Below, in pieces: positions 20,062-25,646 of a DNA stretch of 25,646 nt. The notes below the pieces were generated by a model, which was not told the origin of the DNA, did not search any database, and worked only from the letters and a program-made list of their open reading frames with translations. Source of the DNA: a virus. The DNA lies in IMG/VR virus record IMGVR_UViG_3300015261_000016, positions 1 through 25,646 of that record. The stretch is one strand, 5' to 3'. Every line of letters starts with the position of its first letter. The first letter of the stretch is position 1. The translations under genes and the position numbers were made by a program.

Positions 20062-20652
20062 TCAGCGGCCAGCCGGCACCAAAAAGACGCGACGAGCTTT
20101 CATCACGCCGTGGATCAGCTGCGCCTCCGAGTGCATGCGGCGCGCCGTTTTCTCAAGAGCTTCGAGGACTCCCACGGCCTGCTCGTCGCTGGCCAGCTCA
20201 CCGGCATTTACGGTAGTGCGAAGAAGGCTGAGCGTACCTTTCAGCCGGGACAGCGAGTAGCAGAGTTCATCAGGAAGCACGTGCAGGCGGTCGAAGTGAG
20301 CGTCCACCTCCGGAATTGCCAGAGTTTCCGAACGACGCGCGACCGCGACGCGAACTTCCGAATCATGGGCGTAGCGCTGCCCATCCGATTCAACGTACTT
20401 GAGGAACGTTGCAAGGCTGATCGCAAGCATGCCGACTTCGCCCTCAAACAGGATGGTCAGGATGTCGGCTTCACGTTGTCGAATACGACTGTTCTCTGCG
20501 TCGGTTCGGCTGACTTGCTTGTTTGCTTGCCTGCCAAGGTAGGCCACAGCCACCGCGCCTGCGAGCGCCACCAACGCGGCCGCCATTCCCACTATGACTG
20601 CGGCCCAATCCGCGAGCGATCCGATGTCGCCACTGATCGTGAAAGTTCCCAT
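20062..20652 (-). CDS. Single-pass membrane protein, antisense cargo gene
   Basis: The gene points against the rightward operon. It encodes 196 residues from ATG 20650-20652, with AGGAGG 7 nt upstream; an ATG 6 bp earlier (20656-20658) is also possible. A strong membrane segment lies at about 14-39 (DWAAVIVGMAAALVALAGAV), then RQANKQVSRTDAENSRIRQR, then a soluble helical domain. A short stretch EVGMLAISLA after the membrane segment recalls EIRCHSLAMY in the antisense protein at 7982-8593. The C-terminus is basic (HGVMKARRVFLVPAGR). No family is recognised. It is a candidate membrane-located exclusion protein by layout only. The complementary strand is open too, but this strand has the better ribosome site and protein character. 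Confidence 0.75.
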   Translation of the reverse strand: MGTFTISGDIGSLADWAAVIVGMAAALVALAGAVAVAYLGRQANKQVSRTDAENSRIRQREADILTILFEGEVGMLAISLATFLKYVESDGQRYAHDSEVRVAVARRSETLAIPEVDAHFDRLHVLPDELCYSLSRLKGTLSLLRTTVNAGELASDEQAVGVLEALEKTARRMHSEAQLIHGVMKARRVFLVPAGR

Positions 20653-20687
20653 TCCCATCCCTCCTCCCTGTTGGAGCCGATTCTGCC

Positions 20688-20825
20688 ATGAACTGCATCC
20701 ACCCCAACGACCGCGCGTATGCACTCGAGCTCGCCCTGGCCGCAGCCACTGCCCAAGACGAGGACCGCAAGGTGCTGGAAGACCTCCGCGAGATCCTGGC
20801 CGAGGCCCGGCGGGACGCCCGCTGA
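20688..20825 (+). CDS. Small acidic hypothetical protein
   Basis: The product has 45 residues: MNCIHPNDRAYALELALAAA and a charged helix KVLEDLREILAEARRDAR. A GGAG lies 11 nt upstream. Its TGA shares a base with the ATG of the next gene. No family is recognised. Confidence 0.55.
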   Translation: MNCIHPNDRAYALELALAAATAQDEDRKVLEDLREILAEARRDAR

Positions 20826-21142
20826 TGAGCGCCTTGGTGCTGGCGCCGGCCACAGGCCCTACCCCGGGCCGGATGAAGCAGCCGACCAAGGCAGCCCTGC
20901 GCCACTGGCTGGTGCTGGCCGCCGAGCGGACCGAGCAGTTGCAGGCGGAGCTCGCCGAGCTGCGCGCCGCCGGCGCCACCACCAAAACCCAGCGCGAGCA
21001 GCTGCTGGCCGAGCTGGTCGAAGCCTCCGTCAGCCTCGGGCACCACGAAACGCTGCGCAGCAGCAGCGACGAAACCATCGAATTCTGGCGCGCCGAGGTT
21101 CAACGCCTTCGCGCCGCCCTCAACGGAGAAACCCATGGCTGA
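20825..21142 (+). CDS. Coiled-coil hypothetical protein
   Basis: The product has 105 residues. Start ATG 20825 is chosen for its overlap with the previous stop; a longer frame from 20594 would lie antisense to the membrane-protein gene. Residues 30-100 are an almost continuous coiled coil (ERTEQLQAELAELRAAG, QLLAELVEASVSL, EFWRAEVQRLRAALNG). No family is recognised. It overlaps the methyltransferase start by 8 bp. Confidence 0.65.
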   Translation: MSALVLAPATGPTPGRMKQPTKAALRHWLVLAAERTEQLQAELAELRAAGATTKTQREQLLAELVEASVSLGHHETLRSSSDETIEFWRAEVQRLRAALNGETHG

Positions 21143-23054
21143 CGGCTCCCGCTCGCCAGACATCCGCATCACCCCGAAGTCCCGCACCCGGACCGCATTG
21201 GTAGGGGACCTGTTTTGCGGTGCCGGCGGACTGTCCAACGGCGCGGCGCGCGCCATGCGCGAGCTGGGCCGGCCAGTGCAGCTGATCGCTGTGAACCACT
21301 GGCCGGTCGCCATCGAGACGAACCGGCGCAACCATGCGGATCACGCCAACCGCATCCACTGCGCAGACCTTGAATCGGCCCTGCCGCTGACGTTGGTGCC
21401 CGAGGGCCGGCTGGACCTGCTGATTGCTGCGCCGTCGTGCGTCTTCCACAGCCGCGCCCGGGGCGGCCGGCCCGTGCACGATCAGCAGCGGATGGATCCC
21501 TGGCACGTAGTGCGCTGGTGCACCGAGCTGCGCGTTACCCGCATCTTGGTGGAGAACGTGCCGGAGTTCATGGACTGGGGTCCGTGCAGCCTGGTCACCG
21601 GCCGCCCGATCAAGTCCCGCCGCGGCGAGTACTTCCGCGCTTGGGTAGCGGCGCTGGAGGCCGTGGGGTTCAAGGTCGACTGGAAGGTGCTGACCTGCGC
21701 CGACTACGGCGACCCCACCACCCGCCGCCGGTTCTTCCTCATTGGTCGCAGCGACGGCAAGCGCCTGCGCTGGCCAGAGCCGAGCCATGACCGCGTCGGC
21801 GGTACCGACCTGCTGGGCAGCCGGCAGCGCTGGCGCGGCGCGCGCGAGGTGATCGACTGGACGATGACCGGCAACAGCATCTTCCGCCGGAAGAAGCCGC
21901 TGAAGCCGAACACCCTGCGCCGGATCCTCGCGGGCGCGCAGAAGTACCGCTGGCCGCAGCCCTACGTCGATGCTGTGCAGGCGCTGCTGGACGGCACGAC
22001 TCCGCGCCTGGTGTTCGACCGCGCGGAGGCTGTGGCCCAGGGCCTGATCGAAGTCGACCCGATGCTGGTCCACCTGCGCGGCACCAGCCAGCAGCACCTG
22101 CAGGCGACTGCGAAGTCGGTGGACGTTCCCCTGCCCGCCCTGACTGCCGGCGGCGGCCATGTGGGGCTGGTGCTGGCCACGGGCAGCGGCGGCGCAGCGC
22201 GCGACCTCGAACAGCCCTTGCCCACGATCACCACCGGCGGTGCCGGTAGCGAGCGCCCCGGCAACGCGCGGCCGCAGCTGGTGGAGCCGATCATCGTTCC
22301 GACGTCGAACAGCAGCAGCGCCGGCGTGCCGCGCTCGGTGGCCGACCCAATCCGGACGGTCACGACAGCGAAGGGCGGCGATCAGGCCATGGCCGTGCCG
22401 TTGGTGGCTCCCTACTACGGCGGCGGCTCGGGCCTTACCGCCGCATCCGTGTCGGAGCCGGTGCCGTCGGTCACCACCAAGGCCCGCTTCGGTCTGGCCG
22501 AGCCGGTGCTGATGCGCGCCTCCCACGGCGACAGCGACGGCCGTGACCCGGCTGGCCGCGTCCTGGACTTGGACGGCCCCCTGCCGACCTTGACCGCTGC
22601 CGGCGGCGACATCAGCGTGGCGCAGCCGATTGTCATGCGTGGCAACGTCGGTACCGGCCGCACCGGCGACATGCGGCCGGCCACTGAGCCGATGCCTACG
22701 ATCACCTGCAGCGAATCGCTGGCGCTGGCCGAGCCGTTCACCATGCCGGTCACCCATCACGGCCACGACCGCACGCGCGGCATGGGCGATCCTCTGCCGA
22801 CCGTGACCGGCGCCAACCGGGGGGAGCTGGGCCTGATCCAGGCGGCCGCCGAGCTGGCCGACCAGATCGAGATCGACATCAACTACCGCATGTTGCACTG
22901 GCGGGAATTGGCCAGGGCCACTTCGTTCGACGACGAGGGAGAGGTCTACGATTTCGCCGGCACCGCCACTGAGATCACCAAGCAGATCGGGAATGCCGTC
23001 CCGAACCGCACCGCGAAGGCGCTGGTCAAGTCGCTGATGCAGGAGGCCGCATGA
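21135..23054 (+). CDS. DNA cytosine-5 methyltransferase with repeat-rich target domain
   Basis: The enzyme has 639 residues. Motif I is DLFCGAGGLSNG at 25-36. Motif IV is APSCVFHSRARGG at 99-111, where the catalytic Cys102 sits in PSC instead of the usual PCQ, as in some phage enzymes. Motif VI is ENV at 140-142. Motif VIII-type RRRFF is at 197-201. QIGNAVPN at 617-624 closes the catalytic fold. Between about 330 and 560 lies a long variable region with seven PLPTxT-type repeats. It transfers a methyl group from S-adenosylmethionine to C5 of cytosine. No restriction partner is seen nearby, so it probably protects phage DNA from host restriction. The target sequence is unknown. Confidence 0.93.
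   Translation: MADGSRSPDIRITPKSRTRTALVGDLFCGAGGLSNGAARAMRELGRPVQLIAVNHWPVAIETNRRNHADHANRIHCADLESALPLTLVPEGRLDLLIAAPSCVFHSRARGGRPVHDQQRMDPWHVVRWCTELRVTRILVENVPEFMDWGPCSLVTGRPIKSRRGEYFRAWVAALEAVGFKVDWKVLTCADYGDPTTRRRFFLIGRSDGKRLRWPEPSHDRVGGTDLLGSRQRWRGAREVIDWTMTGNSIFRRKKPLKPNTLRRILAGAQKYRWPQPYVDAVQALLDGTTPRLVFDRAEAVAQGLIEVDPMLVHLRGTSQQHLQATAKSVDVPLPALTAGGGHVGLVLATGSGGAARDLEQPLPTITTGGAGSERPGNARPQLVEPIIVPTSNSSSAGVPRSVADPIRTVTTAKGGDQAMAVPLVAPYYGGGSGLTAASVSEPVPSVTTKARFGLAEPVLMRASHGDSDGRDPAGRVLDLDGPLPTLTAAGGDISVAQPIVMRGNVGTGRTGDMRPATEPMPTITCSESLALAEPFTMPVTHHGHDRTRGMGDPLPTVTGANRGELGLIQAAAELADQIEIDINYRMLHWRELARATSFDDEGEVYDFAGTATEITKQIGNAVPNRTAKALVKSLMQEAA
22128..22808 (+). repeat. Seven degenerate protein repeats in the methyltransferase
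   Basis: The hexapeptide P-(L/V/M/I)-(P/R)-(T/S/A)-(I/V/L)-T occurs at residues 332, 361, 405, 442, 482, 519 and 553, with spacings of 29, 44, 37, 40, 37 and 34. Most units are followed or preceded by a (V/A)(E/Q)P(I/V/F)-type strand (for example VEPIIV, AEPVLM, AQPIVM, AEPFTM). Copies are divergent at the DNA level, so they are old. Confidence 0.8.
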
Positions 23055-23293
23055 CGGCCGCCGTCCGTACCCGCCGCCAGAAGGAATACAACCGCCGCGC
23101 AGGCCTGGCCCGTGCTCGGCTCTTCGCCCACGTGGTCGAAGGGAAGCTGCTCACCAGCCGGGAGATCGCCGAAGCCCTCGGCACGAGCGTCGAAACCGCA
23201 TCCACCCGGGCCAAGCGCGGCCCGTTTCCCCTCACCTGGGCGTCGCTGCAGTCCGCGCGCTCGCCCCAGCAGCAGAAGGAGCAACAGCCATGA
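23051..23293 (+). CDS. Small helix-turn-helix-like protein
   Basis: The product has 80 residues and starts in a 4-bp overlap with the methyltransferase. A basic start (MTAAVRTRRQKEYNRRAGLA) leads to LLTSREIAEALGTSVETAST followed by RAKRG, a probable DNA-binding helix-turn-helix. The tail is Gln-rich. It could regulate the operon or the methyltransferase; no family is recognised. Confidence 0.65.
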   Translation: MTAAVRTRRQKEYNRRAGLARARLFAHVVEGKLLTSREIAEALGTSVETASTRAKRGPFPLTWASLQSARSPQQQKEQQP

Positions 23294-24276
23294 ACAACGC
23301 GCAGCAACCTGAGAAGAGCACGAGTCGCGCGTCGCACCTCACTTGGTCCGGGCTGCAAGCCGCAGCCTCGTCGTCCGCGCCGGCGCTTATCTTCGGAACC
23401 GGCAAGGAGATCTTCCGGATTCAGCCGGACGGCAGCGTTCTGCTCGCCGAGGGAGCCCAGCCCGATGACGCCGCGCGCGCGTTCTGGGCAGCGGTGGACT
23501 GGCTGCGGCCGGCAACGCTGTCCACCGTGAAGCCGGGAGGCGCCGTGCACCTACCAGGCCATGTCCCGCACCTTCGGCAGGAGTTGCTTGACCGGGCGGA
23601 AACTCTGGAGCGGCAGGCCGCTGGCGACCGGGAGACGGGCGAAAGCATCGAGCAGGCCATTGAAGACGGCGAAGGCTACACCCCCGACGAGCCGCAGGAC
23701 GTCGCGGCTGGCCTGTCGAATGACGCAGACCGCGCAGAGGAGATTGCCGGGCTGCTGCGACGAGCTGCGACTGCCCTCGCCGCCCGCCAGTCGGTGTGGC
23801 AGGAGCCGGAGGACGATGAGGTCACGGAGCGTATCCAGAGGCTTCGCGACAGCGCTTCATGGGAGGCAGTCGGTCTCGACACGATTGTGATGACTGTAGG
23901 CCCCAAGCATTTCGATGCCCGCTACGTCGTCACCTTCGACATCAACGAGAACCACAATGGCGTTTGGGTAGCCGAGTGGCAGAACGAGAGTTTGGAGCCT
24001 CGCCGTGTCGGACTCTTCGCCAGCGAAGAAGAGGCCAAGGGTGCCTGCGTAATCGATGCAGTCAAGGAAGACAACGACAGGTGGGTGTGGACCGGACCGA
24101 CCATCGCCGCCCCGCCCGCGCAGGGCATCGACCTGGGGCAGTTCCGTGTATTGCTGCAAAGCGCAGCGATGTTCTACGACAGGGGTCTGAAGGGACGCTG
24201 TAGGGGCAGGATTGACGACGCGCTCGCATTGATCGACAGCCAGCTTGATGCAGCACCGGGGGTGAGCCGTGGCTGA
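23290..24276 (+). CDS. Hypothetical phage protein, three apparent segments
   Basis: The product has 328 residues. After a Ser/Ala-rich start, residues about 33-77 (IFRIQPDGSVLLAEGAQPDD, ARAFWAAVDWLR) form a small beta-helix module that recurs in short phage proteins. An acidic helical middle (about 95-190) follows. A third part, HFDARYVVTFDINENHNGVW to about 270, is beta-rich. The C-terminal end is helical. No enzyme motif is seen. It may be a fusion of small phage modules. The 3' end overlaps the next gene by 8 bp. Confidence 0.7.
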   Translation: MNNAQQPEKSTSRASHLTWSGLQAAASSSAPALIFGTGKEIFRIQPDGSVLLAEGAQPDDAARAFWAAVDWLRPATLSTVKPGGAVHLPGHVPHLRQELLDRAETLERQAAGDRETGESIEQAIEDGEGYTPDEPQDVAAGLSNDADRAEEIAGLLRRAATALAARQSVWQEPEDDEVTERIQRLRDSASWEAVGLDTIVMTVGPKHFDARYVVTFDINENHNGVWVAEWQNESLEPRRVGLFASEEEAKGACVIDAVKEDNDRWVWTGPTIAAPPAQGIDLGQFRVLLQSAAMFYDRGLKGRCRGRIDDALALIDSQLDAAPGVSRG

Positions 24277-24547
24277 TATCGACCAGATCGCCCTCGACGT
24301 GGCGCGCCGCTTCACCCAGGACGATGAGCCGCAGCGCCGCGCGCAGCTGCAGGTCGCGGTGGTGGAAGCCATCCGCGCCGGCCAGGCCCCGTTCCCGCTG
24401 GTGGACCTGCTGGACATCCGCAACCAGCTGCACGTCATGGCCACCACCGTGGTGCCGAACTTCTGCGACATGGCTGCCGGGCTTCAGAGTCAGGTGCAGC
24501 AGCTGATCGACACCCACCGCCACATGCAGCCGGAGGAACGCCCGTGA
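24269..24547 (+). CDS. Small hypothetical phage protein
   Basis: The product has 92 residues and starts with GTG 24269, inside the previous gene. It is largely helical (IDQIALDVARRFTQDDEPQR, FPLVDLLDIRNQLHVMATTV). No family is recognised. It ends in a GTGA overlap. Confidence 0.65.
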   Translation: MADIDQIALDVARRFTQDDEPQRRAQLQVAVVEAIRAGQAPFPLVDLLDIRNQLHVMATTVVPNFCDMAAGLQSQVQQLIDTHRHMQPEERP

Positions 24548-24753
24548 TCACCAGGCTTTTCAACAATCCGCACGTGCTGTTCCAAACGACGGATGACAAC
24601 GGCTTCGCCGAGGTTGCCATCGGCGCTTCGGTCGACGGCGGTGGTTCCATCGTTCTGGAGCAGGAGGAGCGCTACATCGTGATCAGTCCAGCCGCGGTGC
24701 CGGAGCTGTGCAAGCTGCTGCGGAAGCTGCAGCGGGAGGGCGCGGGTGACTGA
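24544..24753 (+). CDS. Small hypothetical phage protein
   Basis: The product has 69 residues and a GTG start in a 4-bp overlap. Beta-rich (VLFQTTDDNGFAEVAIGASV, YIVISPAAVPEL) with a final basic helix (KLLRKLQREG). No family is recognised. Confidence 0.65.
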   Translation: MITRLFNNPHVLFQTTDDNGFAEVAIGASVDGGGSIVLEQEERYIVISPAAVPELCKLLRKLQREGAGD

Positions 24754-25009
24754 CGACCTGCGCCTCACCTTCGGCGACGCGATAGAGCGCACCTCCCACG
24801 ACCTGGCCGGCATGTCCGGCGTGGACCTCGCCCAGGCATCGCCGGCCGCCGTCCGCCTCTGGGAGGCCCGGGGCCTGGCCCTCCACCGCCTCGCCGCCGG
24901 CGACATGGACGAAGCGCTGAAGGTCATGGCAGCCGCCCGGGGCAGCTCCCCGCGCACCCGAAAGCAGAACCCCAATCAGCCGCGTGACGCGGCGAAGGAG
25001 ACCCGATGA
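24746..25009 (+). CDS. Small hypothetical phage protein
   Basis: The product has 87 residues and starts with GTG 24746, overlapping the previous gene by 8 bp. It has a helical core (AIERTSHDLAGMSGVDLAQA, LALHRLAAGDMDEALKVMAA) and a basic tail. No family is recognised. Confidence 0.65.
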   Translation: MTDDLRLTFGDAIERTSHDLAGMSGVDLAQASPAAVRLWEARGLALHRLAAGDMDEALKVMAAARGSSPRTRKQNPNQPRDAAKETR

Positions 25010-25245
25010 ACACCAACACCTCACCGCGCCGCGTACCCAACCTGCTGCGCCTCAAGGAGGTCACCGCCCGGACGGGCCTGGCCAAGAACACCATCTACGA
25101 CCGGATCCGCCGGAAGGAGTTTCCTGCGCAAATCGACCTCGGGGGCAACTGTGTCGCCTGGTCGGAGGACGAAATCGACGCCTGGATTGAGGCCAAATTG
25201 GCTGCCCGGGACGGGAGTTCGGAGGAGCTGCCGAAAGCCGCTTGA
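25006..25245 (+). CDS. AlpA-family regulator / probable excisionase
   Basis: The product has 79 residues. The core LLRLKEVTARTGLAKNTIYD, RIRRKEFPAQIDLGG, VAWSEDEIDAWIEAKLA is a clear AlpA-type winged helix (PF05930). AlpA proteins bind near attachment sites and act as excisionases or as activators of integrase genes. An AAGGAG site at 24995-25000 precedes the ATG. It is the last phage gene before the host boundary, next to direct repeats at 25250-25268 that may be its binding sites. No integrase gene follows. Confidence 0.9.
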   Translation: MNTNTSPRRVPNLLRLKEVTARTGLAKNTIYDRIRRKEFPAQIDLGGNCVAWSEDEIDAWIEAKLAARDGSSEELPKAA

Positions 25246-25380
25246 GCGCGGGGGCACATGTGGGGGCATCTGTACCAACAGGCCCGCCGCTCCCTTTGTG
25301 CCACAAGGCTTTCCAAGGTTTCAGCGGTTCCCCTTGGCTCCACCACATTCCCGCCGCCGTCTCCGGACGACCGCGCAACA
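25246..25380. other. Probable prophage right end (attR region)
   Basis: No gene is seen here. The segment lies between the excisionase and the terminator of the host hydrolase gene. It holds the GGGGGCA repeats and a CAAGG/CCTTG inverted repeat (about 25313-25335) followed by GGCTCCACCA, which looks superficially like a tRNA 3' end but has no T-arm. The exact crossover point cannot be placed without the other prophage end. Confidence 0.45.
25250..25268 (+). repeat. Short direct repeats, candidate Xis or integrase arm sites
   Basis: GGGGGCA occurs at 25250-25256 and 25262-25268, a 12-bp period, 5 bp after the excisionase stop. Spacing near one helical turn fits cooperative binding by Xis or by integrase arm domains. 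Confidence 0.4.
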
Positions 25381-25407
25381 AAAAAGCCACCCGACGGGTG
25401 GCTTTTT
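25381..25407. terminator. Bidirectional intrinsic terminator
   Basis: AAAAAGCCACCC (25381-25392) and GGGTGGCTTTTT (25396-25407) form a perfect 12-bp stem around a 3-nt loop, with T-tracts in both directions. It lies 20 bp after the stop of the host hydrolase gene (minus) and 136 bp after the excisionase (plus). Confidence 0.95.
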
Positions 25408-25426
25408 CGTTTGCGTGGCGCTGCCG

Positions 25427-25646
25427 TCAAGGTGTCTCAGCGGGGACGTCTCCTGCCCGCTCGGCAATCGGGCGTACCTGCTGTACGAGGCTGAGCAGGG
25501 TCTTGCCCGGTTCTTCGATCATTACTTCGTGCGCGGACTGCTCGAACCAGACCAGCTGCTTGGCCGGCGCCTTTACGCCCTGGAGCCACTCCGCCGCGAG
25601 CTCGGACGAGACGTTGTGGTCGTGCCGGCCTTCGAACAGGAACACC
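25427..25646 (-). CDS. Host alpha/beta-fold hydrolase, C-terminal part (cut by window edge)
   Basis: The frame is open to the right edge, so only the last 72 or so codons are seen. VFLFEGRHDHNVSS carries the late-strand Asp, and FEQSAHEVMIEEP carries the catalytic His of an alpha/beta-hydrolase, followed by a final helix (TLLSLVQQVRPIAE) and a short tail. The enzyme could be an esterase or peptidase; the substrate cannot be told. The nucleophile Ser lies outside. It marks chromosomal DNA to the right of the prophage. Confidence 0.8.
   Translation of the reverse strand, partial: VFLFEGRHDHNVSSELAAEWLQGVKAPAKQLVWFEQSAHEVMIEEPGKTLLSLVQQVRPIAERAGDVPAETP

Noticed and set aside
21120-22898. A 592-codon minus-strand open frame opposite the methyltransferase
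   Set aside because: Codon-aligned shadow of a gene with clear cytosine-5 methyltransferase motifs.
25006-25245. The last phage gene as an integrase remnant
   Set aside because: It is a complete AlpA-type winged-helix protein with no recombinase catalytic residues.
25313-25346. A tRNA 3' end (sequence ending GGCTCCACCA) as attachment site
   Set aside because: There is no TTCGA T-loop or proper T-stem before it, so a tRNA cannot be supported.

Overview
The window is most of the early, replication, lysis and packaging part of a lambda-like temperate prophage, plus a stub of host chromosome at the right edge. The DNA is GC-rich, with dense genes that overlap by 4-8 bp. The gene families, and a host alpha/beta-hydrolase at 25427-25646, suggest a Xanthomonadaceae host, probably Stenotrophomonas. 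The genus is an inference from sequence character; no database was searched.

Layout. The switch lies at about 12.6-14.3 kb: a divergent cro-like gene (12628-12876, minus) and an S24-type cI repressor (12954-13637, plus). They are flanked by two operator/promoter sites with the same geometry, TTGAC(T/A)-N4-ATTACCNNNNGGTAAT-(G/C)T. Leftward (minus strand) from PR: cro, a CII-family regulator, a replication initiator-like protein with iteron-like repeats inside its gene, DnaB helicase, a nin-like region (DUF1367-like protein, Ref-like nuclease, RuvC-like resolvase, a zinc-ribbon protein, a Q-like antiterminator), an AAA+ ATPase cargo gene, then a probable late promoter and terminator, the lysis cassette (lambda R-type endolysin, holin, i-spanin, o-spanin, small membrane protein), terminase small and large subunits, and a portal protein cut by the left edge. 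Rightward (plus strand) from PL: small phage genes, a KTSC-domain protein, a tRNA-like stretch, RecT, a long YqaJ-type exonuclease, several small genes, a cytosine-5 methyltransferase with a repeat-rich target region, more small genes and an AlpA-like excisionase. The prophage ends between 25246 and about 25380. No integrase is present in the window.

Function. CI and Cro should compete for the shared operators to set PR and PL. PR drives replication and then Q. Q probably lets RNA polymerase pass the terminator just beyond the late promoter at 5018-5046, giving lysis and packaging. PL drives RecT/YqaJ recombination, DNA methylation and excision.

The unusual content is cargo. There is an ORC/CDC6-like AAA+ ATPase with its own promoter, and a lysogenic-conversion lipoprotein beside cI. 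Two single-pass membrane proteins (7982-8593 and 20062-20652) are each inserted antisense in an operon, exactly at a stop/start junction. In both cases the operon-sense strand stays open and translationally coupled across the insertion. A smaller antisense gene (11752-11946) lies at a third junction. These are the best candidates for undescribed phage-exclusion or defence functions.
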